NCBI RefSeq assembly: GCF_016616235.1
Contig: NZ_CP067100.1
Coordinates: forward strand, 4,771,001 to 4,835,000
Length of the DNA stretch: 64,000 nucleotides
Origin: Bradyrhizobium diazoefficiens
Lineage (GTDB): Bacteria; Pseudomonadota; Alphaproteobacteria; Rhizobiales; Xanthobacteraceae
Direction: 5' to 3'
Positions 1 through 8,195 of the stretch are shown one piece after another (position 1 is the stretch's first letter; each line of letters begins with the position of its first letter). Below the pieces are notes generated by a model. It did no database searches. It was not told the DNA's origin and worked only from the letters and a program-made list of their open reading frames with translations. The translations under genes were made by a program, and so were the position numbers.

Positions 1-14
1 CTCTTGGCGGGTTC

Positions 15-43
15 TTGGTTCTCTGGGCGTCATATTCTACAAT
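15..43 (+). promoter_or_regulatory. candidate sigma70-type promoter of the amidohydrolase gene
   Basis: A TTGGTT box at 15-20 is followed after 17 bases by TACAAT at 38-43. The -10 box matches the consensus at five of six positions but the -35 box is weak. It points at the gene starting at 155. No start site is shown by the sequence itself. Confidence 0.3.
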
Positions 44-154
44 TCGCGCGCTGGACTGCATGCACATTTTTGAACAATTTGATGGCAGAGTTGCACAGAA
101 TCTGGAGCTGTCGGCTTGCGCAGCTTCCGCTACTCTGCACCCGAATCCGACGCC

Positions 155-1396
155 ATGATCACTCAGCCCGCTTTCGACCTGGTCTTCCGTAACGCGTTGT
201 TGCGGACATCCTCAACGCCCGTCGACATCGGCGTGAAGGGCGGCCGCATCGCCGCGATCGAACCGCAACTCGCTTGCGAGGCGCTCGAGGTCGATGTCGC
301 CGGACGTCTCGCCTTGCCCGGCTTCGTCGATAGCCACATCCATCTCGACAAGGCCTGCCTGCTCGGCCGCTGCGGGCACGGCCACGGCAGCGTCTCCGAG
401 GCCATTCGTGCCGTGGCCGGGATGAAGACGGATTTTACCGTCGAGGACGTCTACGCGCGCGGCGCCAAGGTACTCGAACGCGCCATCGTGCACGGCACGA
501 CGCGCATGCGCACGCATGTCGAGATCGACCCGCGCATCGGCTTGCGCGGCTTTGAAGCGGTGAAGGCGCTGAAGCGTGATTATGCCTGGGCGATCGATCT
601 TTCGGTCTGCGTGTTTCCGCAGGAAGGCCTGACCAACGATCCCGGAGCCGAGGAGTTACTGATCCAGGCGCTGCGCGCAGGCGGTGAGGTCGTCGGCGGC
701 TGTCCCTATACGGACACCGACCCGAACGCCCATCTCGAACGCGTCTTCAACCTCGCGCAGGAATTCGACGTCGACGTCGACCTCCATCTCGACTTCGACC
801 TCGATCCGTCCTGGTGGCATCTCGACGAGGTCTGCCGGCAGACCGAACGGCGCAACTATCAGGGCCGCGTCGCGATCGGGCATGCAACCAAACTCTCGGC
901 ATTGCCGCCGGAACAGCTGAAGGCGGCCACTGCGCAATTGGCAAGTGCCGGCGTCGCCGTCACCGTACTGCCCGCGACCGATCTTTATCTCATGGGCCGC
1001 GAAGCCACCCACAATGCGCCGCGCGGGCTGACGCTGGCCCACAAGCTCGTCGGCGATGGCGTGCTGTGTTCGGTCGCGACCAACAACGTGCTCAATCCCT
1101 TTACGCCGTTTGGCGATGCCTCGCTGCTGCGGATGGCAAACTTCTATGCGAACGTCGCGCACACCTCGGTCGGCGATTTCGATACCTGCCTCGATCTCGT
1201 CACCGAGCTGCCGGCGCGGCTGATGAACCTTGGCGATTACGGCCTCAAGGTCGGCAATCCCGCCGATCTCATCGTGCTCGACGTCAAGGACAGCCGCTTC
1301 GCCGTCGCGGAGCTGCCGGACATCGTGATGGGGTTCAAGAGCGGCCGGCAGACGTTCGAGCGGCAGCCGCCCACCTTGTTCCGCCCCGGGCCCTGA
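155..1396 (+). CDS. cytosine-deaminase-like amidohydrolase
   Basis: A 413-residue metal-dependent hydrolase of the CodA-like branch of the amidohydrolase superfamily, probably cytoplasmic. Family landmarks are the N-terminal SHIHLDK metal-binding motif, a THVEIDP segment, a GHATKLS histidine motif and a C-terminal NPADLIVLD beta-sandwich strand. In E. coli CodA the segment corresponding to ATNNV (residues 308-312) reads GHDDV and supplies the metal-binding catalytic aspartate; here both positions are asparagine (310-311), so substrate and even activity differ from true cytosine deaminase. ATG 155 is chosen because the upstream in-frame TTG at 116 adds residues unlike the family. It lies on its own ahead of a catabolic region; a role in ring or amide hydrolysis is plausible but unproven. 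Confidence 0.75.
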   Translation: MITQPAFDLVFRNALLRTSSTPVDIGVKGGRIAAIEPQLACEALEVDVAGRLALPGFVDSHIHLDKACLLGRCGHGHGSVSEAIRAVAGMKTDFTVEDVYARGAKVLERAIVHGTTRMRTHVEIDPRIGLRGFEAVKALKRDYAWAIDLSVCVFPQEGLTNDPGAEELLIQALRAGGEVVGGCPYTDTDPNAHLERVFNLAQEFDVDVDLHLDFDLDPSWWHLDEVCRQTERRNYQGRVAIGHATKLSALPPEQLKAATAQLASAGVAVTVLPATDLYLMGREATHNAPRGLTLAHKLVGDGVLCSVATNNVLNPFTPFGDASLLRMANFYANVAHTSVGDFDTCLDLVTELPARLMNLGDYGLKVGNPADLIVLDVKDSRFAVAELPDIVMGFKSGRQTFERQPPTLFRPGP

Positions 1397-1582
1397 ACGG
1401 CCGTCGCGGGCGCCAGCGGTAGGATTGTCGGGGGACGCGTCCCCTGATCGCAACGCTGCCACCCGATCCTGGCTGCAATCCCTCACCCGGTAGAATCCCG
1501 GACCGTAGCTGCGCGCATTGCGCAACGGGCCGCCGGGACCATACTAGGAAGCCTACTGACGGTCCGAGTCCAGTACGGAAGC

Positions 1583-1906
1583 ATGACCATGTTCAGCGTA
1601 TTCAGCAGCACAGATTACCATTCCATGCGGGCCAGCACGCCCGCCGAAACCGCCGTCAAGCGATTGAGCGGCATCGGTGAGGTGCTGTCCGGCCTCGATC
1701 TCGCGGCGGTCCGCACCCAGGACGACAGGGCGCGCGCCCTGTGGACGCTCGATACCGCCGACAAGTGCATCCGCATGATCCTCGCCGAGTTCCGCACCGC
1801 GCGCACCACGGCTGTCGTCCGGAAAGCCAAGAGCCTGATCGACATGATCGAGCAAGCGCGCGACGAAATTTCCGGCTGTGGCGACGGCGGCAATATCCTG
1901 AGCTGA
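1583..1906 (+). CDS. small conserved-type hypothetical protein
   Basis: A 107-residue soluble protein with no motif I recognise. It is mostly helical in appearance, with alternating charged and hydrophobic residues between about 25 and 95, two cysteines near the ends of that region, and no signal peptide or membrane segment. Two in-frame ATGs (1583 and 1589) compete; a short GGA-containing stretch lies just upstream of the first. It faces the end of the minus-strand catabolic operon with 14 bases between stop codons. No function is proposed. Confidence 0.6.
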   Translation: MTMFSVFSSTDYHSMRASTPAETAVKRLSGIGEVLSGLDLAAVRTQDDRARALWTLDTADKCIRMILAEFRTARTTAVVRKAKSLIDMIEQARDEISGCGDGGNILS

Positions 1907-1920
1907 CCGCGCGCTGAGCG

Positions 1921-2835
1921 TCAGCGCTTGATCTTTGCGAGGATGCGGTCCGCCTCGGTGCGCCAATCGGCGCTGCGGGCGAATTCCTTCGTTCCCTTTG
2001 CGCCGAACAGGCCTTCATCGGCAAGGTCGGCCACCCAGGCCTGACGCTCGGCCGTGCCCTGCGCGGACCACGGCGTCAGGCCCGCCTCACGCACGGTCTC
2101 GGCAACCTCCCGCACCTCCTCGGCGCGGCGGCGGCCGTGCTCGATCACGCGCTGGAAGAAATAGGCGCCCTGCTTCTCCCAATCGATCGCGGGAAAGGTT
2201 TCCGCCAGCGAAGCCAGCACCGCATCCTCGACGCCATAAGCACGCGCGGTGGTGAAGCTCTCGATGACCATGGCCTCGAGGCCCTTGATCATGATGCTGC
2301 GGCACATTTTAACTGCCGAAGCGACGCCGAGCTTGTCGCTCGCGACCTTCGCCGCAAAGCCGATCGCATTCAGCAGCGGCTCCAGCTCCCTCGCGCCGGG
2401 ACCGCCGAGCAGCAGCGGCACCTTGATGCGGTACGGCGGCACCGAGGTCATCACCGCGCCCTCGACGTAACGTCCGGCCGCGCCGTCGATCAGCGCCGCG
2501 GCGCGCTGTTTGGCACCGGGAGAGGCCGAATTGAAATCGAGGAACCAGGTGCCCTGGTTGGTCGCGGCCGCGCAGGCTTGCGCAACCGGAACGGCCTGGC
2601 TTGCCGTGACGGCAGAGATGATGAAATCGGATTTCGCGGTCAGCTCGGCGTGAGATGCAGCAAGCGTCACGCCGAACTTCGCCGCATGCTGCGTCAGTGC
2701 ACCGTGCTGATCGCCTCCGAGCTTGATGTCATAGGCTGAGACCTTGATGTCCTGCTGGCGCAGATCCTCGGCCAGGATCCGGCCGACCTCGCCATAGCCA
2801 ACGAGCCCAATCTGCCACCGCTTCGGATCCGCCAT
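1921..2835 (-). CDS. NAD(P)-dependent beta-hydroxyacid dehydrogenase-like protein (DUF1932)
   Basis: A 304-residue dehydrogenase of the 6-phosphogluconate / 3-hydroxyisobutyrate dehydrogenase class. A Rossmann motif GLVGYGEVG starts near residue 10, followed by a helical C-terminal half with the DUF1932-type stretch around KMCRSIMIKG. Its ATG shares one base with the TGA of the upstream decarboxylase-like gene, so it is translationally coupled as the last gene of the operon. A protocatechuate 4,5-cleavage pathway needs a dehydrogenase (LigC) that makes 2-pyrone-4,6-dicarboxylate, but LigC is of the GFO/IDH/MocA family, so an equivalent role here is only a guess. It could instead act on a hydroxyacid or semialdehyde intermediate. 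Confidence 0.8.
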   Translation of the reverse strand: MADPKRWQIGLVGYGEVGRILAEDLRQQDIKVSAYDIKLGGDQHGALTQHAAKFGVTLAASHAELTAKSDFIISAVTASQAVPVAQACAAATNQGTWFLDFNSASPGAKQRAAALIDGAAGRYVEGAVMTSVPPYRIKVPLLLGGPGARELEPLLNAIGFAAKVASDKLGVASAVKMCRSIMIKGLEAMVIESFTTARAYGVEDAVLASLAETFPAIDWEKQGAYFFQRVIEHGRRRAEEVREVAETVREAGLTPWSAQGTAERQAWVADLADEGLFGAKGTKEFARSADWRTEADRILAKIKR

Positions 2836-3704
2836 CAGTTCAGTCCTCGTGTCGTCGCGTCGAACAGCTCCTCGACCGCATAGCGGCGCGGGATCAGCGC
2901 CTGCTGGAAGGCGTAGTCGACGATCAGCTCCAACGGTTTTCTGTTAGCCTCGATCCCGAACGGCACGAGGTCGGGCGTAGCCGGAGCCCCCATCTGCTCC
3001 TTGTTCCGCTTGAGCAGATCATAGACGCCCGCGACCACGTCGGGGCGCGCTTTCGCGAGCGTCTCGGTCACGACCACGAGATGATTGACCGGCACGACGC
3101 CACGGCGCGCATACCATTTGGCCGCTTCCGCGGCAGGATCGGGGAAGAGCGGCTTCAGCTTGGGATCGTTCGACGTCTCACCAAGGACGGCGTCGAGCTC
3201 GCCGTCAAGCAGCATCTGCAGGACCTTCTTGTCCTTCGGCGCACGCTCGGTGGTGTCGACATATTCGGCGACATGGGGATCCTCGAACGTCACCCATTTG
3301 ATTTTGTCGAGATTGACGCCGTAATCGTTGGCGAGGATGCCCCTGATCCAGGCCCCCGTCGTCGTCGTGAAGGAGCGGATGCCGACGCGCTTGCCTTCCA
3401 GATCGGACGGCTTGAGGGTCCCATGCGCGGGATTGTAGAGCGCATAGGAATGCTGGAAACGGCCCATCATGGTCGCCGGCAGCAGCACCAGCGGCTTGCC
3501 GTGGGCCTTCGCCATCAGGTAGGTGACGATCGCCATCTCGCACACGTCAAAGGCCTGCTCGCGCACCATCGGCTTGAACGCCGTATTGGTCGGCGTGTAC
3601 TCGATGAAGTCGAGGTCGAACAGGCCGGAGCGGAGCGCACCGCTCTTGACCGCCTGGACATGGGGATGACTGCCGAGCACGGCCTTCAGCTTGAGACGAT
3701 CCAT
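2835..3704 (-). CDS. 4,5-dihydroxyphthalate-decarboxylase-like protein
   Basis: A 289-residue protein with the periplasmic-binding-protein-like fold used by 4,5-dihydroxyphthalate decarboxylase and NMT1/THI5 relatives. It has no signal peptide, which argues for a cytoplasmic enzyme rather than a transport receptor. Recognisable stretches are FDVCEMAIVTY near residue 55, the LEGKRVGIRSFTTTTG segment and VPVNHLVVV. If it keeps decarboxylase activity it would supply protocatechuate from a dihydroxyphthalate, which fits its place between ligK and the DUF1932 gene. The family also contains proteins of unknown substrate, so the reaction is inferred from context. Confidence 0.7.
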   Translation of the reverse strand: MDRLKLKAVLGSHPHVQAVKSGALRSGLFDLDFIEYTPTNTAFKPMVREQAFDVCEMAIVTYLMAKAHGKPLVLLPATMMGRFQHSYALYNPAHGTLKPSDLEGKRVGIRSFTTTTGAWIRGILANDYGVNLDKIKWVTFEDPHVAEYVDTTERAPKDKKVLQMLLDGELDAVLGETSNDPKLKPLFPDPAAEAAKWYARRGVVPVNHLVVVTETLAKARPDVVAGVYDLLKRNKEQMGAPATPDLVPFGIEANRKPLELIVDYAFQQALIPRRYAVEELFDATTRGLN

Positions 3705-3725
3705 CCGCCCGCTCCGCCGTTCGCC

Positions 3726-4409
3726 TTAAACATCCTCGGGATTGTCGACATAGACCAGCCCGGCCTTCGCCAGCGCCTCGCGCATGCCGTACATGTCGAG
3801 CCCGAGCTCGCCCGAAGCAAGCCGCGTCCGCTTGCCGCCTTCGTCCGCGTTGCGCTTCTTCGCCTTCTCCGCGACCTCCGCGGCATAGCGCTTCGGCACC
3901 ACAACGACGCCGTCGTCATCGGCGACGACGATGTCCCCGGGGTCGACGCTGACGCCGGCGCAGACCACGGGGACGTTGACCGAGCCGAGTGTCGCCTTGA
4001 CCGTGCCCTTGGCCGAGACCGCGCGCGACCACACCGGAAAATTCATCTCGTGCAGCGCTTTGACGTCGCGGCAGCCGGCATCGATGATCAACCCCTGCAC
4101 GCCGCGTGCCTGCAGCGAGGTCGCGAGCAGCTCGCCGAACATGCCGTCAGTATTGTCGGTGGTGCAGCCGACGACGAGAATGTCGCCCTTCCTGCACTGC
4201 TCGACCGCGACATGGATCATCCAATTGTCGCCGGGCTGCGCCAGCACGGTCACGGCCGGACCGGCAATCGACGCGCCGGCCCAGACGGGCCGCAGATAAG
4301 GCTTCATCAGGCCGATGCGGCCATAGGCCTCGTGCACGGTCGAGACGCCGTATTCCGCCATGCCGGCGGGATCGGCACGCCTGATGTTGCGAACGACGAC
4401 GGGTTTCAT
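3726..4409 (-). CDS. ligK: 4-carboxy-4-hydroxy-2-oxoadipate aldolase / oxaloacetate decarboxylase
   Basis: A 227-residue RraA-fold class II aldolase. It cleaves 4-carboxy-4-hydroxy-2-oxoadipate to pyruvate and oxaloacetate, the last step of protocatechuate 4,5-cleavage and of gallate degradation. The metal- and substrate-binding Arg-Asp pair sits in the AGCRDVK motif (R114, D115), with the conserved DNWMIH and [15 protein letters not shown] segments. The ATG overlaps the stop of galB by four bases, so hydratase and aldolase are made together. Length and motifs fit LigK/GalC; a plain RraA regulator of RNase E is unlikely in this operon. Confidence 0.88.
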   Translation of the reverse strand: MKPVVVRNIRRADPAGMAEYGVSTVHEAYGRIGLMKPYLRPVWAGASIAGPAVTVLAQPGDNWMIHVAVEQCRKGDILVVGCTTDNTDGMFGELLATSLQARGVQGLIIDAGCRDVKALHEMNFPVWSRAVSAKGTVKATLGSVNVPVVCAGVSVDPGDIVVADDDGVVVVPKRYAAEVAEKAKKRNADEGGKRTRLASGELGLDMYGMREALAKAGLVYVDNPEDV

Positions 4410-5119
4410 GCCAACTCCTCCGCAACGGTCGGGAACAGGCGCTGATAGGCCTCGCCATAGGTCATGGGCACGCCGGTGTTGCGGCTGCCCTGGATGCCGC
4501 GGTTGAGCGCGACGCGCTCGTAATAGCCCCAGAGATGCTTTTGCGCGGCGAGGATCTGGAACGCCTCATACTTCTCCTTCCAGACCTCGTCGATCTTGAG
4601 CAGCAGGTCCGGCTTGTAGTTGCACTGCTCCGGCTGGTGCGGCTCGAACAGGAACACCGGCGGCGCCGAATATTTGTACTGCGCGCCGGGCTTGTGGCCC
4701 ATCGCCTGCGCGACCACCCGGGTCTCCTGGGCGAAATGCGCCGCGTTCGGATGGTCGAAATTATAGGGGTCCTCCAGCGCATGCGTCAGCACGAAGCTCG
4801 GATTGAGCTCGCGGTAGATGTCGACCATGCGGTCGAAATGCGCTTCGGTGAGCTTCAGCGGATAGTCGCCGCAATCGAAGAACTCGATCTCGGCCCCGAG
4901 CAGCTTTGCCGCCCGCTCCGCCTCGTCTTTGCGGCCGGCCTTGACCGATTCCAGCGTCGCGCCCTTCTCCTTCCAGGCGAACTGGCTCTCGCCGCGCTCT
5001 CCGAAGGACATGCAGACGATCTTCATGCGATAGCCCTTCTTCGCATGCAGCGCGATGGCGCCGCCGGCGCGCCAGACGAAATCGCCGGGATGGGCGGTGA
5101 CGACAAGACCTGTTTTCAT
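4406..5119 (-). CDS. galB: 4-oxalomesaconate hydratase, PIG-L family
   Basis: A 237-residue zinc hydrolase-fold protein. Members of the PIG-L family normally carry AHPDD; here it reads AHPGD (residues 9-13), close to the variant motif of the Pseudomonas GalB group, which hydrates 4-oxalomesaconate to 4-carboxy-4-hydroxy-2-oxoadipate. Further along are the FFDCGDYPL and [10 protein letters not shown] segments, the latter likely supplying a metal-binding histidine. It sits immediately before ligK, the enzyme for its product, and after dctA. A GlcNAc-type deacetylase function is possible by fold alone but the neighbourhood argues against it. Confidence 0.85.
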   Translation of the reverse strand: MKTGLVVTAHPGDFVWRAGGAIALHAKKGYRMKIVCMSFGERGESQFAWKEKGATLESVKAGRKDEAERAAKLLGAEIEFFDCGDYPLKLTEAHFDRMVDIYRELNPSFVLTHALEDPYNFDHPNAAHFAQETRVVAQAMGHKPGAQYKYSAPPVFLFEPHQPEQCNYKPDLLLKIDEVWKEKYEAFQILAAQKHLWGYYERVALNRGIQGSRNTGVPMTYGEAYQRLFPTVAEELA

Positions 5120-5161
5120 GGGACTAACTCCCTTCTTTCGTTCGCAAGCGTCAAAAGTTCA

Positions 5162-6463
5162 TCAGGCCGCGGCGGCCGCTTGGTCCTCGCCGTCGAGCAC
5201 GCGCTTCAAGCGGTCGCCGTCGAGCGCGCCCTCCCATTTCGCAATCGCGATGGTCGCAACCGCGTTCCCGATCAGATTGGTCGGCGTCAGCCCCTGCGAC
5301 ATCAGGCGATGGATACCCAGCACCAGCGCGACGCTCGTCACCGGGATGCTGCCGGTGGCAGACAACGTCGCCGCCAGCACGACGAAGGCCGCGCCCGCGA
5401 TCCCCGCCGCGCCCTTGGAGGTCACGAGCAGGATCAGCAAGAGCTCGATCTGCTCGGCGAGGCGGAGCGGCGTGTTGGTCGCTTGCGCCAGGAACACCGA
5501 GGCGGCAGCGAGGTAAAGACAGGTGCCGTCGAGATTGAAGGAATAGCCGGTCGGGATCACGAGCCCGACCACGCTCTTCTCGCAGCCCGCCTTCTCCAGC
5601 TTGGTCAGCATCCGCGGCAACACCGTCTCCGACGATGTCGTGGCGATGCAGATCAGCAGCTCTTCCCAGATGTAGCGGATCAGCTTGAGCAGCGAGAAGC
5701 CGCACAGCCGCGCGACGGGACCGAGCGCAATGACAATGAAGACCACGCAAGTGAGATAGAAGCCGCCCAGCAGCTTGCCGAGCGAGGCCAGCGAGCCGAC
5801 GCCGAACTTGCCGACCGTGAACGCGATGGCGCCGAACGCGCCGATCGGCGCCGCCCACATCACGAAGCCGACAACCGCGAACACCATCTTGGCGGCGATG
5901 TCGATCAGGCTAACCAGTGGCGCGGCGCGTTCGCCGAGCTGCACCAGCGCAAAACCGCACAGCACGGAAATAAAGAGCACCTGGAGGATGTTTCCTTCCG
6001 CAAAGGCGCCGATGAACGTGGCCGGTACGATGTTCATCAGGAACGGCACGAAGCCGATGACGCTGGTCTGCTTGACATAAGGCTCGACCGCGCTGGCATT
6101 GATGCTGGCGGGATCGATGTTCATGCCGACGCCGGGTTTTAGCAGGTTGACCGCGACGAGACCGATGATCAGCGCGATCGTGGTCATGATCTCGAAATAG
6201 ATGATCGCCTTGACCGCGACGCGCCCGACCCGCGCCATGTCGGCCATGTGCGCGATGCCGTGCACGACGGTGCAGAAGATGATCGGCGCGATCAACATCC
6301 GGATCGCCTTGATGAAGGCATCGCCGAGCGGCTGCATCCTGGCGCCCGCCTCGGGGCTGACGATCCCAAGCGTGATGCCGGCCGCCATGGCGATGAGCAC
6401 CTGGATCCAGAGCTCCTTCCACCAGGCGCGCCCCCGCGGCTTGTCGATCGCCATTGCGGTCAT
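5162..6463 (-). CDS. dctA: C4-dicarboxylate:cation symporter
   Basis: A 433-residue inner-membrane carrier of the DAACS family. Signature elements are the serine-rich TTSSETVLP re-entrant loop, PTGYSFNLDGT, TSKGAAGIAG and NLIGNAVATIAIAKWE, all in the expected order in the C-terminal half after several transmembrane helices. It imports succinate-like acids with cations. Its start overlaps the ligI stop (ATGA), so it is coupled to the pyrone hydrolase and may import a di- or tricarboxylic aromatic or pyrone-type acid rather than acting as the general DctA. No dctBD sensor genes are adjacent, which supports control by the local TetR protein. Confidence 0.9.
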   Translation of the reverse strand: MTAMAIDKPRGRAWWKELWIQVLIAMAAGITLGIVSPEAGARMQPLGDAFIKAIRMLIAPIIFCTVVHGIAHMADMARVGRVAVKAIIYFEIMTTIALIIGLVAVNLLKPGVGMNIDPASINASAVEPYVKQTSVIGFVPFLMNIVPATFIGAFAEGNILQVLFISVLCGFALVQLGERAAPLVSLIDIAAKMVFAVVGFVMWAAPIGAFGAIAFTVGKFGVGSLASLGKLLGGFYLTCVVFIVIALGPVARLCGFSLLKLIRYIWEELLICIATTSSETVLPRMLTKLEKAGCEKSVVGLVIPTGYSFNLDGTCLYLAAASVFLAQATNTPLRLAEQIELLLILLVTSKGAAGIAGAAFVVLAATLSATGSIPVTSVALVLGIHRLMSQGLTPTNLIGNAVATIAIAKWEGALDGDRLKRVLDGEDQAAAAA

Positions 6464-7344
6464 GGAGCGAACCCGAACAGGCGCGCGGGATTGTCGACGA
6501 GAATCTTCTGCTGGAACTCCGGCTCGGGTGCAAACAGCGGAATCAGATCGACGAGGTCGCCGTCATTCGGCATCACCTTGACGTTCGGATGCGGCCAGTC
6601 GGTGCCCCAGATGACGCGGTCGGGCGCGGTCTCGACGATTTTTCGCGCGAACGGCACGGCATCGGTGAAGGGCGGACCGGCGGAGGACACCCGCTCCGAG
6701 CCGCAGATCTTGACCCAGCATTTTTCGTCACGCTGCATCAGCTCGATCAGGATCTTGAAGGGCAACTGGTCGAGCCCTTCGGACGCCTTCACCCGTCCCA
6801 TGTGGTCGATCGTGTAGCTCAGCGGCAGCTCGGCCAGCATGCCGGCATATTCGGGCAAGTCGATCGCATCGAAATGCAAATCGATGTGCCAGCCGAGCGG
6901 CGCGACCATCGCGATGACGCGGTTGAATATCCTCTTGTCAGGAACGCCGCCGAGATGACGGACGAAATTGAAGCGGCAGCCGCGGAAGCCGCCTTCGTGC
7001 AGCACACGAAGCCCGCGCTCGGTAATGGTGTCGTCGATATTGGCAACCGCACGATAAGCGCCGTTGCTCTGCGCAATCGCATCGAGCGCCACCGTATTGT
7101 CGGTGCCGTGCACGCTGGCATTGACGATGACGGCCCGCTCGACGCCGAGCTTGGCGTGCAGCACACGGAAATCCTCCAGCGGCGCATCCGGCGGCGTGTA
7201 GGAGCGGTCAGGCGCGTAAGGATATCTCGCACCGGGCCCGAAGATGTGGCAATGCGAGTCGCAGGACAGCTTCGGCAGCTTGAACTTCGGCGTGCGCGTG
7301 TTCGGATCGGGCGGCGGAATGGTGGGCGTGTACATTGTCGTCAT
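6460..7344 (-). CDS. ligI: 2-pyrone-4,6-dicarboxylate hydrolase (LigI-like amidohydrolase)
   Basis: A 294-residue amidohydrolase-fold lactonase of the COG3618 group, which opens 2-pyrone-4,6-dicarboxylate to 4-oxalomesaconate, the GalB substrate. The barrel starts with the HCHIFGP motif (H31, H33) and ends with GTDWPHPN, whose D249 is the expected catalytic aspartate. An internal TIDHMGR motif supplies another active-site histidine. I chose ATG 7344; the preceding in-frame TTG and a later ATG at 7335 are alternatives and no strong ribosome binding site separates them. It lies 29 bases after tetR, consistent with one transcript. Confidence 0.87.
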   Translation of the reverse strand: MTTMYTPTIPPPDPNTRTPKFKLPKLSCDSHCHIFGPGARYPYAPDRSYTPPDAPLEDFRVLHAKLGVERAVIVNASVHGTDNTVALDAIAQSNGAYRAVANIDDTITERGLRVLHEGGFRGCRFNFVRHLGGVPDKRIFNRVIAMVAPLGWHIDLHFDAIDLPEYAGMLAELPLSYTIDHMGRVKASEGLDQLPFKILIELMQRDEKCWVKICGSERVSSAGPPFTDAVPFARKIVETAPDRVIWGTDWPHPNVKVMPNDGDLVDLIPLFAPEPEFQQKILVDNPARLFGFAP

Positions 7345-7373
7345 CAAGCGAACCGCCGAACCGGACGTTTACT

Positions 7374-8084
7374 TCAAGTCTTGCTGCTTGCGAGAGTCCG
7401 CCGCCGCGCTGGTGCGGCCTGATCGAGCGCCGGCGCCTGGAACGCGGCGACCGTGGCCTGCACCAATTGCTCGATCGCGTTGGCCGGATCGCTGCCGTCA
7501 GCCTCGCCGCGCGACAGGCGCGAGACGCGGTCCGGCGTGACCAGCGAATAATAGAGTGCGCCGAGCAGGAAGTGGCTGCGCCAGACGATATCGGTGCGCG
7601 GAATGTGCGGCAGGCTGTCGTGGATCGCATCGATGAAAGCGTGGCTGGTGTCGTCAAAGGTCTGCGCGATGATTTTTCGCGCGACTTCGTTGCCTTCGGC
7701 CGACATCACGGCGCGCAGCCGCGTGAAACGCGCGCCGCCGCCGGCGAGATCGCTGCCCGACGTAAAGGCCGGCACCACATAGGCCCGCACGATCGCCTCC
7801 AACCGGTCCTGGAGATCGCGCACGCGCTTCGCCGCGGCGAGCAGCTCGGAACGGCGCAGATTCATCGGCCCGCAATGACGCCGGTAGATTTCCAGCAGCA
7901 GGCCGTCCTTGGTCTTGAAATGGTAGGTCACGCTGCCGGGGTTGGCCCCTGCGGCCTGCGCGATGTCGCGCACCGAGACGGCATTGAAGCCGTTGGTGGC
8001 GAACAGCTCTTCCGCCGCGGCGAGAATCGCCTCGCGCATGTTCGGCTTGCGGGCCGTTTCCTTGCTGGTGGGCTTGCGTACCAT
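7374..8084 (-). CDS. TetR-family transcriptional regulator, first gene of the ligI operon
   Basis: A 236-residue repressor. The N-terminal helix-turn-helix lies at about residues 35-56 (SVRDIAQAAGANPGSVTYHF), with a divergent ligand-binding C-terminal domain. An 18-base inverted repeat begins four bases upstream of ATG 8084 and very probably is its own operator, so the gene would repress itself, the downstream ligI-dctA-galB-ligK genes and possibly the divergent Bug-type gene. With the promoter predicted at 8094-8123 the mRNA would have almost no leader; there is no Shine-Dalgarno sequence before this ATG. The next in-frame ATG (8039) is an alternative start. A pathway intermediate is the likely inducer. 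Confidence 0.85.
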   Translation of the reverse strand: MVRKPTSKETARKPNMREAILAAAEELFATNGFNAVSVRDIAQAAGANPGSVTYHFKTKDGLLLEIYRRHCGPMNLRRSELLAAAKRVRDLQDRLEAIVRAYVVPAFTSGSDLAGGGARFTRLRAVMSAEGNEVARKIIAQTFDDTSHAFIDAIHDSLPHIPRTDIVWRSHFLLGALYYSLVTPDRVSRLSRGEADGSDPANAIEQLVQATVAAFQAPALDQAAPARRRTLASSKT

Positions 8085-8088
8085 GTGA

Positions 8089-8106
8089 TTTGTACTATCG
8101 TACAAA
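8089..8106. promoter_or_regulatory. TetR operator, copy 1
   Basis: TTTGTAC-TATC-GTACAAA is an inverted repeat with perfect seven-base arms. It lies between the divergent tetR and Bug-type genes. The same arms and spacing recur at 29899-29916. Confidence 0.65.
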
Positions 8107-8123
8107 AGATCAGGTCTCGTCAA
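8094..8123 (-). promoter_or_regulatory. promoter of the tetR-ligI operon
   Basis: On the minus strand TTGACG (8123-8118) is followed after 18 bases by GATAGT (8099-8094), placing the operator over the spacer and -10 box, a standard layout for repression by steric block. The predicted start lies only a few bases before ATG 8084. Confidence 0.5.
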
Positions 8124-8195
8124 CAAAAACCGTGGGCGGCGTCCGGACGGCTTCGAGACCGCCGCGCGCGCAAACGCCCTCTAGGAGTGCTGGGA

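Noticed and set aside
1431..1444. Perfect palindrome GGGGACGCGTCCCC
   Set aside because: Striking, but short and made of G and C in a GC-rich genome, with no second copy found nearby; kept out of the feature list.
656..1525. 289-codon antisense frame over the amidohydrolase
   Set aside because: Mirror of a recognised coding frame; no motif and no ribosome binding site.
4535..6142. 535-codon open frame antisense to galB and dctA
   Set aside because: Shadow of two well-supported genes in high-GC DNA; sequence is repetitive in R, H and D with no family pattern.
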